NCBI GenBank assembly: GCA_023101885.1
Contig: JALPQD010000415.1
Coordinates: 1,537,652-1,601,651, forward strand
Direction: 5' to 3'
DNA: 64,000 nt
DNA from: Typhlomys cinereus
Taxonomy: Eukaryota > Chordata > Mammalia > Rodentia > Platacanthomyidae
Shown: in pieces, positions 22,446 to 34,880 of the stretch
Numbering within the stretch: position 1 is the stretch's first letter
Layout: every line of letters starts with the position of its first letter
The notes under the pieces: generated by a model
What the model saw: the letters and a program-made list of their open reading frames with translations, nothing else
What the model was told of the DNA's origin: nothing
Database searches by the model: none
Program-made: the position numbers and the translations under genes

Positions 22446-24804
22446 ATGGACAAAGGGAGAGAAGAGTGGAATATCCTCATGTCATTGAAGCTATGCTTGC
22501 TTGGAAGATATTCAATGATGAAATGATTTTATTCAGAGAGTAAAATTATTCCTCTGAACTGGCCAGATTCTCTTCTGGAGGACTCTGAGTAGCCAATGCT
22601 ACTATCTACATAATGGTCACTCTCTGTATAGCTCTCCAACTGAAATCTTCAGCCCCTCAGAAAATAAAACTCTTCCCCTTTTGCTATTCAAACAAAGTCA
22701 CATCTGTAGCTCCTTATATCTCTGTGAACACTAGTCTATTTTCTTCACCAAAATGCATGGTGCTGTCAAATAGAATTTATTCTTTTCTCATGCCTCCGAC
22801 AATCTCCCTCTGAAATCTGAATTCTTCAAGATAAATCTCTGTAGTAACACTTAACACTTAACAAATTTACCAGGTTTAATCAGAGCCTGAAAAAAATAAT
22901 TTTCCATTTCTAGAGACTTGTAGTGGTGCTGGGTCTCTTGAAAAGGACGGTGCTAAACTTCATGTCGATGATGTTGGCATTCAGATTTAGCCAATTCATG
23001 AAGATATCATGAGGGAATTGTACCATTTAGCATTATGGGTAATTTCAATACAGAGAGAAATAAAGGCAGACTGAGGATAAATGGTTAATGACTGTGAACT
23101 TGATTTAATTGAATTGTTAAAGGAAAGTATGCCATGCAATAACCCTTTAAAGCTGTGAGTGCCTCTGTATTCTCTGTACCTCCTAAGCTACCTCAGTTCC
23201 TAGACCGAACTTGCCAGAGCCTAAAAAAGTTTTTCCTTTTCTTCTCAAGATTTGACAATAGGACTTGAGACAACTTGAGAGCTGCTGATGTCACCATCAT
23301 TTTTTTAATTACATGTAGATAATCAGTGATATAGATACTTCACATGTAGACTAATTTTGAAATGGTCTCAGAAATTATTCACGCTCTATTCACCACTTTC
23401 TGAAAGGATTTGCACTGGTGTTAAAATAAAGGAGATAAATCTTAGGACCTTAATAAAATATAAAAATAATTCAGGACCATGGAGAGATACAAAACCTAAC
23501 TGTACCACCCCCTGGGGCTTATAGAATTGAAATTGGATTTGACACATGACTTAGTGCTTCTGGCTGACAATAGAAGAAGATCACAAGCCATAATCCACAC
23601 CAACTCTCACTTTTCCTGATTTCTAATATCCTTATTATCCACATTCATGTGATGCAACAATCCAAGTGTCCAAGTATTTAAGTGTTTAAATATTTATATT
23701 TTCATCATATTGATTTCATCAAAAAAGAATCAATAAAAATAGGGAGGTTGGGATGATATTTTTACTTACACTACTTCATCCTGTATTTAGCAGAGAATCC
23801 TATCACTTTCTAACACCATCTCTGATACCTTCAATTATTAGTTTTATGCTACATCTGTAGAAGCCACACTTTTACTTCTCCAATCTATAATTCCCCTAAC
23901 ATAATAACTATCATAAGGAAAAGAATTCCTCTGTTCAGTTTCAGTGTCAATCTACTACCCACTACTACAATCACCGCTTCTCAGCTTCTTTTAATTCTTT
24001 CAAACTTCTTAAATGCATACAACATCCTCACATCCCAGTTCCACTGGTTATTCTTCCTTCCTTCAACCATGGATTTCACTTCCAGAAGTTCTCTGGATAT
24101 ACCTAAAAGACCTTGTCAATAATTTACTGTGGGCCAGTTTTCTCTTCTTCCTCTTCAATCTGTACTTGTTTCCTGCCTGAAATGAACCACCTTTCTGCCA
24201 CCAACCTCTTCTCTTGACAATACATTGCTTTCATTTTTATCAGACTTTAGTTTCTCAGAAAATCTTATTTTATATAATCTGGAAGCCACAGGAGTCTTCC
24301 TATACTTATTTTGACTTTGTCTCTAGAAACCTTTCCTCCTGCCACCACACACTCACTCCTAAAGTGTACACACTGTCACAAGAGCTTCAGCAATTCATAA
24401 TGGCATCAGTCTGAATATCTTTGCTGAATTATTATATGTTGAAAATACTGATCTTTAGCTTTCTCTGACTCCTTCAATGCCCTACAAATAATTAATCCTG
24501 TGGATTTGCCATGAAGGACTATGAGACAGTTGTTTATTTATATGCCTCTCCCAGGCTAAAATATAAATTCATTGACAAATGAGAATTTGCTGTATTTTCT
24601 TTGAAACATCGTGAGTCAGCACAAAATGAATATTTCATGAACAGTCATGTTAATATTGTTATTATTCTGCTATTGATCCAAATATGTGTATTAGGCAAAT
24701 TATAATGTATTTTTATAGTTTTATGAGCTTCTCTGAATTTCACATTTCATTTTTCTAATGTATTCAAGTGTTTGTAGCTTATTGTAGAAATACAGACAAG
24801 AAAT
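22446..24804. other. Unassigned AT-rich sequence
   Basis: No gene recognised. Pyrimidine-biased stretches (23930-24370) may derive from an old retroelement in reverse orientation, but nothing diagnostic is visible. Confidence 0.3.
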
Positions 24805-24805
24805 A

Positions 24806-25245
24806 GCTATCACAATTTATTTTATTTATTTTTTCCACTCATACAAACTTAATAGGTACCCCAGTCCCCTCCCTCCCTTCACCCCTCCCTGGATCCCTTT
24901 GCTCCCTCTCCTCTTTTCCCCTTCCTTTGCCCCCCTCCCTCCCTTTCTTCCAGTGGTCCCCCCATCCCTGGAGCATCCTTTAGTGTGCATCTCAAACTTC
25001 CCTCTGGGTCCTCCCCTCTGATGAGGTGTAAGGACTCAGTAGCATTGCCTAGAGTGCTTTCTTGTGTTCCCTTTTAGTATAGGAACACTATTGTGGCTGT
25101 TAATCCCTTGCCTCTAAGGATCCTAGTGCCTGTGATCTATGCTAGACTTTGGGGGGGGCGTCAATGATATGTCGGTCATTGCGCAGGTCATGCAAAGTCC
25201 TATTATGATTACTTTGGCCCTAACTTGTGGCTATCACAATTTATT
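24806..25245 (-). mobile_element. L1 3'UTR-only insertion with 16-bp TSD, minus strand
   Basis: The L1 body is 24822-25229: reversed A tail, C-rich tract 24855-24965, then the 3'UTR to 'ggccctaacttgtg'. It is flanked by perfect direct repeats 'gctatcacaatttatt' at 24806-24821 and 25230-25245, the signature of target-primed reverse transcription. It is 5'-truncated to about 400 bp and has no coding capacity. Confidence 0.95.
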
Positions 25246-26761
25246 AACAATACACATAAATATATTTTTATTGCCATGGGCACTTTTAATCTTTTATCAC
25301 CCTTTAAATTTTTTATTAATATACATGTGCATATTATACATGTGCATATTGTACACATGTGGTAAAGTGTACAATTCCATAATAAAATCATATGTGTTAC
25401 CACATTCTGCCAGGAAGCTGGAAGTCTGGAGTGGTTAATACACAGTTCCAGCATTTGCACATTGAGCCAAGCTTTGTGAAACAAGTGCATGTCCTCACTT
25501 GTATAATCACAGGATCACTATATTTACCTATTTATTGTTCCATTTTGAGTTTTTAGCATGACTTAAAGGTGCTGGGGAAAAAACTGTCCTGCTCTGCAGT
25601 CTCATACAAGACGCAAATCTGTCTGCTGGCAAGAGTGGAGAAAGATACTGTGAAAAAGACAGAAGGAATTTGAAAGCATAGTCACCCTTCTCGTGAACTC
25701 TAGGAGTCCCTCTAAATGTCCCGAGACCACATTTTAGTTATAAGTTTGTCTCTTTTGGATCTTGCTAATAAGTTTAGTCTATGTCTTTGGCACACTATGT
25801 ACTTTAGTGTCTTACTTAATTAAAGTTCATGCTAATTAATAATAAAGTAGGTAAATCAGAACCTTGAGGTTTAAGTTCTCTATTCCATCTTCTCTCCCTC
25901 TCAGCCTGATTGAAACTGTGCTCATTATCTTTGTGCAATTAATTCCTTATTCCTGAGACTCACGCTGTTTCCCCAAGGGATGAACTTCCTGGATGGAGAA
26001 ACCTCATCAAGATGATTAGGTCACATGCATTCACCAATTAAACAATACTTAGGTATTGATTTCTACTGAGAAGTGGAAATGATTTGCAGACCCTTTACAG
26101 ACAAAGCTATCATTCTACGAGGTTATGTTTTATAGTTCTATTTCTAGAGAATTACTTGGCATTTTCTTAAGGTCAGGTGGGATACCATACTACTAACTAT
26201 TTAAGAAGATAAATCTGTGCCTTATTGCCATTAGAGAGTGCTCTCTGGGCCATTGTTAAAGCTCACTATATAGACACAAGTATTAAACTTTTTCATGTAT
26301 GAATAATGCAACATTACACAGAAAAGGACAGCAGTATATGTATTTGCATTTCTTTATGGCCTCTGAAAATGAGTCTCTCTCTCTCCCTTTCTCTCTGTCT
26401 TTCTCTGTTTCTCTCTCTGTTATTTCCTTCCCCAAATATGTATATGCAAATGCAATTACATCTATGTATACGTATCTATATGTGTCTATATGTACTATAT
26501 AGACATTATGTATTTAAACCCTTTGTGGAAAATCATTCTGTATTTTTAGCACCAAAAATATCCAATAAATCTTTAAGAAAACTTTTTCCCTTAATATATA
26601 TACTACATAGTTTTAAATAAATATCAAAAATAATGTAGGTACAGCAAGATTGTGATAGCCACATGAAGCATTAGAACTACATTTATGCATAGAAAATAAA
26701 TGTTTATGAAAGAAGCATACTGACAAATTGCAAATACATATATAATATTTACCACACATCA
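25246..26761. other. Unassigned AT-rich sequence
   Basis: Contains a CT-rich run at 26370-26425. No gene, RNA gene or nameable repeat. Confidence 0.3.
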
Positions 26762-26806
26762 AATGCTTATTTTAATTTTTTATTATTTATTCAATTGTGT
26801 GTGTGT

Positions 26807-26854
<48 letters not shown>

Positions 26855-26862
26855 TTATTTTA
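26762..26862 (-). mobile_element. 5'-truncated SINE tail containing (TG)n, with 13-bp TSD
   Basis: Flanked by perfect 13-bp repeats 'aatgcttatttta' at 26762-26774 and 26850-26862. Between them are 'attttttattatttattcaa' and a long GT/GC-GT run. This is the same order as the 3' end (read in reverse) of the SINE at 34897-35167 ('ttttatttatttattcaact' then TG-rich). It is therefore best read as a strongly truncated copy of that SINE, not an ordinary microsatellite. Confidence 0.75.
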
Positions 26863-27339
26863 GAAGGCTGGGCCCATTACTTTATTTACTATCAAATTTA
26901 ACTATAGAACACAAATAACATTGTGCTCATTTTATATCTGAGGAAATTATGTACACTAAATTACAATTATCTGCCTGAGACTATGGTTAACTTTCTTGGT
27001 CACATTTTTCCTGTTTCTTTTGTACTACTCAGTGAGTCAGCTGAAGAAAATAATTTTAAATGTAATACATAATCATAACATTAGAAGATAGGCAATAAGA
27101 CTCTCCTGTGCTCCATACGTTATTTTCAACTTAACTCAAATTGCTTATTTTATAAAAAGTTGAGCAGATATAAAAAACCTCCCTGAATATTTAAATTGTT
27201 TAATAATTTTCAGAGTTGTTTAATTGTTTCCTGTGTGGGCAAACTTTATTCTCAGAGCCAAAAATACTTCTTAATTAACCTACAGTGAAAGATGTTTCTA
27301 AATCAGCAGATTGTCATAACATCGCTGACTGTTATTATT
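26863..27339. other. Unassigned AT-rich sequence
   Basis: No gene or repeat recognised. Confidence 0.3.
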
Positions 27340-27560
27340 GTGATTAGTACTTATTATGCTATTTTTATGTGCCAGACTGGACAAATCTCTTATATGAATA
27401 ATCACGTTTAATTTGTACCACAACTTTCAGAAGGAGCTAATCAATATAGTCCCTACATTACAGAGAACAATTGGGAGCTCAGGAAAGTTAGATACCGTTC
27501 TCACAACTGATTCAAAATTTGAACTTGTGCTGAGTCAGGCTTAGCCATTTTACCAATACC
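27340..27560 (-). mobile_element. MIR SINE, minus strand
   Basis: Reversed MIR order: 'atgtgccagactgg', 'aatcacgtttaatttgtacc', 'tacattacagagaacaattg', 'agctcaggaaagttag', then 'tgctgagtcaggctt'. Old and diverged. Confidence 0.7.
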
Positions 27561-28890
27561 TAGTAGATATCAAAGCATTTTTAAAGCAATTTGCTCTTAT
27601 CTCTTTAAAATTTCAGTGACAATAAACTTGCTCTCATTTTTTTTTCTAGTAGATCATCTCAAAAAAAAAAAAAAAAAAAAAACAGAACCTGTACGCAAAC
27701 ATCCAAACATATCACATAAGGGTCTTTTTGCAAAGATTTTGTTTTGCTGATCCTGTTCATTAACATGAGCTACCTAACTCAGTGAACTCAAAATTTTCTG
27801 TTTGAAAATCCTCCCTAAAATATGATTTTTGTTTTTTTTTCAATGCAGTAATACCAACGAGGAGCAACCAGCTTGTTGAGGAGAAATCAGAAGTGAATGT
27901 GAAAAGTAACAGAATTTGATGCCACATGCTGCAGAGCAAACTGTGTGAAACAAACAGATAATAGGGCCACTTCCCATATGCCCATAAACACCAGAAGGAG
28001 ATCATATGCCTCTGATAATTAAGGTTAATTTTAGTGAAAATTATTTTCTTAGTCTCATATTCAGAAACTCTTTCCTCTGTTTTGCACAAAATTTAGCTTA
28101 TAATAGTTGCTTAAGGATCTATCCCCATTGTACTGTTAGACAAGCATGCTGAAGGCAAGAGTCAGATCCTCACTCGAGTTCACAGTACACTGGATAAAGA
28201 TGATGGCATTAGCATTTATAGAATAGAACCCACCGCACTTTACATGCATGGTTCTGTAAACCTACAAGTCATCCTTCAGAGTTGATGCTGTGGCACCGTC
28301 TATGACAGATCAAGGAAAAATATGAACCCAGACACTCAAGGAAATAGAAGGTCAGTAAATATCCATCAAAGAAACATAAACAAAATCAGTTCAGTGAGCT
28401 AGTCACAGAGGAAGCAAGTGCTTCCTACTGAAGAAATAATAATCTGAGATGAACTGAATGTAAACAGCTTTCTCCTCCACTCCCATCCAGCCAAAGCATG
28501 ATACAGCAGGATAAATATGTCAGAATCAAAAATAAAAATTGGCTTGCAAAAAAAACATTTGAGTCCTATACATTATCAATATTACCAGTCAACTTTTGCT
28601 GTTCCCAAAAAGAGGTTTCAGATACAAAGATGTGTGTCAAAACTATTGTTTGAACAATAATTACAAAACAAGAGAAAGTCAACACCACGATCAATATCTG
28701 TACTGATTTGACACATAGTGACATATGTTATTTTATAGTATCATACCCCTCTAAGTTTCTATATGGTTTGACACATTGGAATTACATAACTTAATTGCCA
28801 AGAGCAAAAGATTTGCTCTTCTTGCTATTAATGGAGAAGCTACATCTGTGTAACTTCTTAAATACATAAAAACACATAAACTGCAGTTAC
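27561..28890. other. Unassigned sequence
   Basis: Holds an A22 run at about 27659-27682, directly preceded by 'tagtagatcatctc', with no recognisable SINE body; it could be a retroposon tail. No gene. Confidence 0.3.
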
Positions 28891-29155
28891 ATGGGTAGGA
28901 GAGAGAGCTCAGAGGTTAAGAGTGCTTGCTCCAGAATCATGAGCATTGGAATTCTGAGGTCAGGAGCCATGTAGTGACCCCGCCTCAAAGGAATAGGTGA
29001 AAAGCAATAGAGGAAGACATGTGGCACCTGCTTTTGTATCCACAAACACACAGAGGCATGCTCCAGGCATGCACATAGGGGAATGCACCCACTAATTAAT
29101 TAATTGATTGATTGATTGATATATAAATAAAATGAATCTTTTAAAAATAAAATCT
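28891..29155 (+). mobile_element. B4-type SINE, plus strand, internally deleted
   Basis: Head 'gagagagctcagaggttaag' is tRNA-like (A-box region), followed by 'attctgaggtcagg'. The B1-like middle is mostly missing, and the 3' part 'aatagaggaagacatgtggcacc' leads to a CA-rich and (ATTG)n tail at 29099-29120. Confidence 0.65.
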
Positions 29156-29734
29156 GCAATTATAAAAAGGCAGACATTATAAGATCTGAAATTTTGCCCA
29201 TGGAAACAAAAGTTCCATTGTAATGTCTGAGAGCAATGCCAAGATTCTGAGACTCTCTTTCCTAGATATTAAGTATGTTTGTAAGTTTTTAAACTGCGAG
29301 TTTCTAAAATTATGGATACTTATTCACTGAGAAATTAAAGAAGAGCCTGCTGTTTTGAAATGAAAATTTGCTTATAAGATTCCAAAGCAGAAGATATAGC
29401 ATTATATACTGTGAGTTACATTAGTCACACTACCAATACTATCCAAACTAGGAAGAAAGGAAAACACTTGCTTCCGAGATGCTCATTGTGTTATTGTGAA
29501 TTTAAGAAATAAGAAATCATCTGCAAAATAACTCATGAAGATGCTGAAAGAAATGCCTGAGGCTACGTCCGTGTTCCATTTTAGTGAGGAGAAAGGAAAG
29601 TGAGCCAATGCATTAGGACCAACCTGTCATTGAATGGAACATCAGAGCTAGGAGGTGACATACCATAATAGAGTGGTGAATATGAACATTATGCTAGTAA
29701 ACAACTGTTGCAATTCCTCCAGATTGTTGCTGAC
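29156..29734. other. Unassigned sequence
   Basis: No gene or clear repeat. The end (from about 29640) may belong to the adjoining unidentified repeat. Confidence 0.3.
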
Positions 29735-30030
29735 AAATTCACAGCCATTCAAGTTTGGCAGGAGAGCTCATACAAACACCAAGGGCAAAAAGAACTGGCC
29801 ACACCATATCTACAGAAACACTGAGAGAGTGACAAATTCTTACTTTCCAGATCAGAATGTCTGGTCAAGTATATAGAAGAATGCTAATTTCCTTAAACAT
29901 CTTCCTCCATCTTATTCACTTGCCCTACCAGCTAGACAATCTCCTCCTGGTTTGTTCGGAGCCTAACTCAATTACTAATTCTCTACAAATATGCCTTGAG
30001 TTCAAACCCTCAACCATCAAGTTGACACCT
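29735..30030 (+). mobile_element. Unidentified interspersed repeat, copy B
   Basis: Shares with copies A (8842) and C (53613) the blocks 'ggcaggagagctcat', 'ctggccacaccatatctacag', 'cttactttccagatcag', 'gtcaagtatatagaagaatg' and the end 'aaccatcaagttgacacct'. It lacks a ~25-bp internal segment present in copies A and C. Confidence 0.6.
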
Positions 30031-30575
30031 GTTATCTTCTCTAAAAAAAAAACCATCAGACTCCTCATTATAGACCTGAATTTAGAGGCTTGTTGATCTC
30101 TACACCTCACTCCTGTGGTGACTGCCACATGTATTAACCTCTAGTACCATTTCACTATAACACCGTCCCATTCGGCTTTGGCTATGAGCCTATCTTAACA
30201 CAATTTCCTGTGCACAGCAGAGTCTTGTCTGACCCCAGCTCGAAGGTAGGTAAGTGACCCAGGCCTCCCCCACAAGCATATTTTTTTCCTTCCAATATCA
30301 ATGGTGACTATTAGACTGTAACTGTCCTAATTAGAGCCTGTCCTGGGATACTTTTTGGAAGGTGACAAAAATGGATTTTTTTTTTTTACTTCCAGAGAAG
30401 ATAATGACAAGCATCCTTAGTGTAGCTGTGAGAGCCATCATATCTTCACAATGGGACAAGCCTGCTGGAGAAGAAAGCCCACACCTGGAGAAGCTATAAT
30501 GAGCAACACAGAAATCAGGAACTATGAGATCCTGGAATCCTACTGTGCCTAAGTCAGAAGCGACCCTTGGAGTAT
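30031..30575. other. Unassigned sequence
   Basis: No gene. T-run at about 30375-30388. Composition is slightly richer in GC than its surroundings. Confidence 0.3.
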
Positions 30576-30583
30576 ATTATTAA

Positions 30584-30619
<36 letters not shown>
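30576..30619. repeat. (ATT)n microsatellite
   Basis: About 14 ATT units with one interruption near the start. Confidence 0.95.
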
Positions 30620-30769
30620 GTGAGTTGATAAATCACTCCATTTTTCTTAGTTCTATATAAATTTTCAAGCAAGAGTGATAAAACAGCATCACTGGCATGT
30701 CTTTAGACAGAGTATCTAATTTTTAAGGCTCTGGTGAGACAGTTTTAGAAGATACTCTATGAAAAAAAA

Positions 30770-31222
30770 GCAGCCTGGTTCCGGGGGCAATTTATTCCCA
30801 TTTAACCATGAGGGAATTTGTTGAAGCATGATAATGAGCGTGCTGAACGTTCCAAAGACCTTTGACAGATGCCAAACAGAAGTCCAAGAGAAGAAGGGTC
30901 AGCAATGAGGTGACCCTGCTCTGTGGCTGCTCTCCTGTATTTCCAAGCGCGGAGAGCCGGGTTTGGAGTCTAAAGTGACAAGGCTAAGAACAGGGAGGAG
31001 AAATGATTAGGTCATGTCCATTTATGTCAATCACTTTCACATTCCAAGGTATAGTGTTTCCAATGAACTGCGGGAGACACATAAAGGAAACAAAATAGGT
31101 CACTTGGGCCACAGTGAGTCTTTCAGGAAAACCTGTTCTGGCACAATCAGGTTGAAGTGAGCCGCATTGTATAAAGCTCTCAAATGACTTGTGGGAAACA
31201 ACAGTGGAACCAATTTGTTGGC
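30770..31222. other. Unique-looking, complex sequence; possible conserved noncoding element
   Basis: No repeat signature, balanced base composition, and several CpG ('ttccgggggc', 'gagcgtgctgaacg', 'agcgcggagagccggg') in an otherwise CpG-poor region. No long open frame. This is the best candidate in the window for functional host noncoding sequence, but that is only an inference from composition. Confidence 0.3.
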
Positions 31223-31984
31223 TTTTTTTTTTTTTTTACTTTTCTTATGGCCTATTTTCAGATTTTTCTATAGTGGAGAGAAATTAATAATGACACAAAT
31301 GATTTAAATTAGCTGTTTCTAGTGTACATTTTGGTAATCAGGAATTTAAATAATGTATCGACAATAAATATTATAACTAGAGAAAAATCCTGAAATCCTA
31401 TAGAATTTAAGCTATAGTCTTTGATGTTATCATAACTAAGGTCAAAAACATCACATACTCAGTTTATTGTTACAGTGAAATTAGTGTAAAAGTAATTTCA
31501 AATCTCACTTATTTGCTTTATATGTATGTAATATATCCAACAAAATTAAAATTCAACATTTCTATAATCTGACCATGAATAGTCCTTCATTTTGTATTTT
31601 TTTAAATAAATGTACTTAATGGCATACATATGTACATAAAATTCAACTAGGAAAACATAACTTTAATCCCAACCAAACTATTTTAGGAATTTCAAATGCT
31701 ACACATTAGTAAAATACAATAAAATGATTCCTATCATTCACACCTCTGTAAACTCAATTCCAGAAACATAGCAGGGCATTCAAGTGGAAACATCTAAAGG
31801 TACCTATTTATGTTAAGCCATATAACTCTAAAAAGGCACAGAAGAACAAGAAACAAGATGTGGAGAAAATGGAATTCAGTTAATCATTCTAAGTTAACTT
31901 GAAGTAATAATGAGTATGAAAGAATCAAAATGATGATGTGGGTTAAAATCTTAATGATTTTGAGCAAAATAATTCGTTAGTGTA
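31223..31984. other. Unassigned AT-rich sequence
   Basis: Begins with a T16 run. Nothing else recognised. Confidence 0.3.
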
Positions 31985-32310
31985 TGGAGGATCCCACAGA
32001 ATATGCCAGGGGTAGTGGGGCACCAGTTAACTCTAGCCTGAGAAATAGGAGCCTAAAATCCCCAGAGCAAGCTGGCTAGAGACACTAGCCCTGTTAATGA
32101 ATTGTGGGTTTGATTAGTAGCCATGCTCTAAAAATAATAAGGTGGAAGAGTGATCAAAGATGATTTCTGGTCAACCTTGAGCTTTCATATAGATGGACAC
32201 GTGTGCATACACCTGAATACACACAAGTATACCAGTAGATGTAATCACACATAAACATGCACACACACATATTATGCACATGCATACCACATACACATGA
32301 AAATATGATG
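31985..32310 (+). mobile_element. B4A-type SINE, plus strand
   Basis: 'gccaggggtagtggggcac' and following B1-like middle, 'aataataaggtggaagagtgatcaaagatgatttctggtcaacctt' and a CA-rich tail match the B4A order. Head degraded. Confidence 0.65.
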
Positions 32311-32825
32311 AAAAAATAAATCAGTGTGGCACAATTGACATTAGTCTGCCTTCCATGACTTGTTCAGGAAGCCACCCGTTCAAGCACTTGACAGGAAAGC
32401 ACATAGAGAAGCCAGAGAACAAGATCAGCTTCAAGAGTGGACTTACACCTCCGTCTGGCCACTACCTGGCAGCTTGCACAAGCTCCTGCCCCTTCTACCT
32501 CTCTGAGGTGAGATCTCACTCTGACCCCCAAACTGCTTCCCTGTCCTTGTCCACTAAAGAATCCAGATGTAGCACAGAGCATATTGTGGAAAATAGAGTT
32601 TACTACAGAGTAGCACAGCACAATCTTGAGGGCAAGAGGTTTAAATGAGCACTTTTCCATTTATATTCTCTTATGGCTTTGTAAAGCCATGTGTATTCAT
32701 TCATATCAAAATTATAGAATATATATGCTCATATAATTTTACCTCTTATTGCCAAATCCCCATCTTGTTCCCATTTCAAACTTTCTTTTTTTCTTTGCAT
32801 ATCTCCTTTCTGCTCTCATGTCCAT
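32311..32825. other. Unassigned sequence
   Basis: Antiparallel open frames of ~97 codons at 32355-32660 overlap each other and carry no motif, so I do not call a gene. Confidence 0.3.
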
Positions 32826-32838
32826 ATATATAAATAAT

Positions 32839-32893
<55 letters not shown>
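32826..32893. repeat. (AT)n-(AC)n microsatellite
   Basis: AT dinucleotides to about 32880, then six AC units. Confidence 0.95.
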
Positions 32894-33059
32894 TAGTGCT
32901 CACTAGCGTCAATCTGGGTTACTGTCAATGTCATGTGTCTAGAAATTTCATTTCATTGGAAGACAATGTAACAATGGGAAGGCATATTCATGGTGGGTTG
33001 TGTTCCCTTTATCTCCCATCCAATTTTGACTCTTCTTAGTCTTTGAGAGACCTGTGATG

Positions 33060-33330
33060 CCTCATTCAAGTTGGTTACAGGATCACAGATAAATTTTTTT
33101 TTGCAAGAGCATGGGCACCTTACCAGTGGCTATAGCATTGAAGAAAATCTTTCCCCTCCCTATCATCTCTTAACAAGAGTGAAAGCATCATGTCATGGCA
33201 AGAAGTCAGTACTCCACACCAGTCTCTCCACTTCCAATCGCTCTCACATTCTGCAATGTTTTCTGGGACTTGAAGGGAGTGATGTAGATATCCCATCCAT
33301 TGTTAGACATTCGAGAGAACCGTTGACACG
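33060..33330 (-). mobile_element. Old L1-like 3'UTR fragment, minus strand (tentative)
   Basis: 'gcaagagcatgggcacctta', 'ccagtggctatagcattgaagaaaatc' and a pyrimidine-rich 'tttcccctccctatc' resemble a reversed rodent L1 3'UTR. The overlapping 117-codon open frame (33071-33424) is therefore probably not a gene. Confidence 0.4.
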
Positions 33331-33479
33331 TTATGAGTCTCTGTGGGCAATGCTGACCATTGCAAAAAAAGACATTTCTCCAACTAAAGTTGAGAGCAGC
33401 ACCAAACTATGGGCAGAAGTATAATTATTTAGAAAGCAATTTGATGGGTGCACTGTATCCATTAAAAATTAGTGTCCCT

Positions 33480-33711
33480 ATAGGGCCTAAGATTTCCCCA
33501 GCCATGAAATTTTTGCTGAGTTTACAGTGCCTTACATGAAATTCGTCAGGTTGAGCAGTTTTCAGGTACAGTCAGTTTTCTCAGCCTCTGGTGTTGTTGT
33601 GGGCTCTCCTGCCAAGCCGGACAAGGAACTGTAACCAGACTGTCATAAACCGGAATAAAATCTCTTGTTCACTTATAAGCATCTCGTCATGAATGCAGGC
33701 TAATTGCAGCA
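33480..33711 (+). mobile_element. LTR 3' part, plus strand
   Basis: The last ~105 bp match the LTR end at 10515-10620: 'caaggaactgtaaccagact', 'aataaaatctcttgttc' (poly(A) signal) and a terminal 'gcagca'. The upstream part is not alignable, so the boundary is approximate. Confidence 0.55.
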
Positions 33712-33780
33712 TACTTGTACTCACTTTGGCTATTGTTAGTGCTATTTTAACCATTAGCTTAATACTCTCATTTTTGAGAG

Positions 33781-33831
<51 letters not shown>

Positions 33832-33832
33832 C
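33781..33832. repeat. (TC)n microsatellite
   Basis: About 25 TC units with one GTC interruption near the end. Confidence 0.95.
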
Positions 33833-34880
33833 AGTTAGTAAAACTGCCTATCAGAGTCTGCCCATATCTTTTGTATTCTTTAGATTCTTAGAAATTGTTC
33901 TATGAAATAGCAATCATAATTTTTTCAAAGTTCTAGTTCACAAGATTGGGTTCATGAAATTTGCATGAATGGTTTGGTCAAATTTGCAGGGCATTTAATG
34001 TGATTAAGGACTTTCTAATCTTCAGATATATGGCAAATAATTCTTAAAATTAATATGACCCTGCCAAGGATTATTTTCTCAAAGTGTTTGTAGCTAGGTG
34101 CTCTATAGATCAAATATGGGGGAATGTTTTTGGGTTTTTTTTTATTATTATTATTTCCGCTCATACAAACTTAATATGTATACCGGTTCCCTCCCTCTCT
34201 CTTGCTCCCCTTACCCCCCTGTTCCCCCTCCCCACACCCCTCTCTCCCCATCCCCCAGTGCCTCCTCCCCAATCCCGGGAGAATCCTTTAATGTACATGC
34301 CAGACTCTCCTCTGGGCCCTCCTCTCTGATGACGTACAAGGACCCAGTGGCTTTTCCCTGAAAAGGTCCTGTGTTCCCTTTAAGCATAGGAACACTACTA
34401 TGGCTGCCAATTCCTTGTCTTCAAGGATCTTGGTGCCTTTAGCAGATGCTAGACTTTGTGGGGTCAATAGTGTGTTGGACATTGCGCAAGGCATGCAAAG
34501 ACCTATTATGATTGCTTCGGCCCTAACTTGTGTGGAGTATCTGGCATATTATTGCTCCTCCCATCCTTGTGTTCTTACACTCTTACCGCCCCCTCTTCCG
34601 CAAATTTCCCTGAGCTTCAGGATGGGGAGAGATTAGGCTGGCCTAGTCCTAGGTGGTTGATATAGAGTCTCTGAAGTTCTGGATTATGGTTCGTTGATTT
34701 TCTTTTGCAGTTTTGCTGCTCCTATAATGCCCTTCACTCCATCCTGATGGGTATTGTATTTCACCCCCTGGCCAGAGATAAAAAGCTGTTAAACCAGAGT
34801 CTTGTTATAAGAGTATATTCAAAGGTAGATGTAATAAAAGTAGGAAACCACAGTGAGGGAGGGGTCAGTAACCCATTTGC

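Noticed and set aside
26797..26849. Ordinary (TG)n microsatellite or Z-DNA site only
   Set aside because: The flanking 13-bp TSD and the SINE-tail sequence show it arrived by retroposition; the simple-repeat label is incomplete.
33071..33424. 117-codon plus-strand open frame as a gene
   Set aside because: Overlaps a probable reversed old L1 3'UTR and has no motif.
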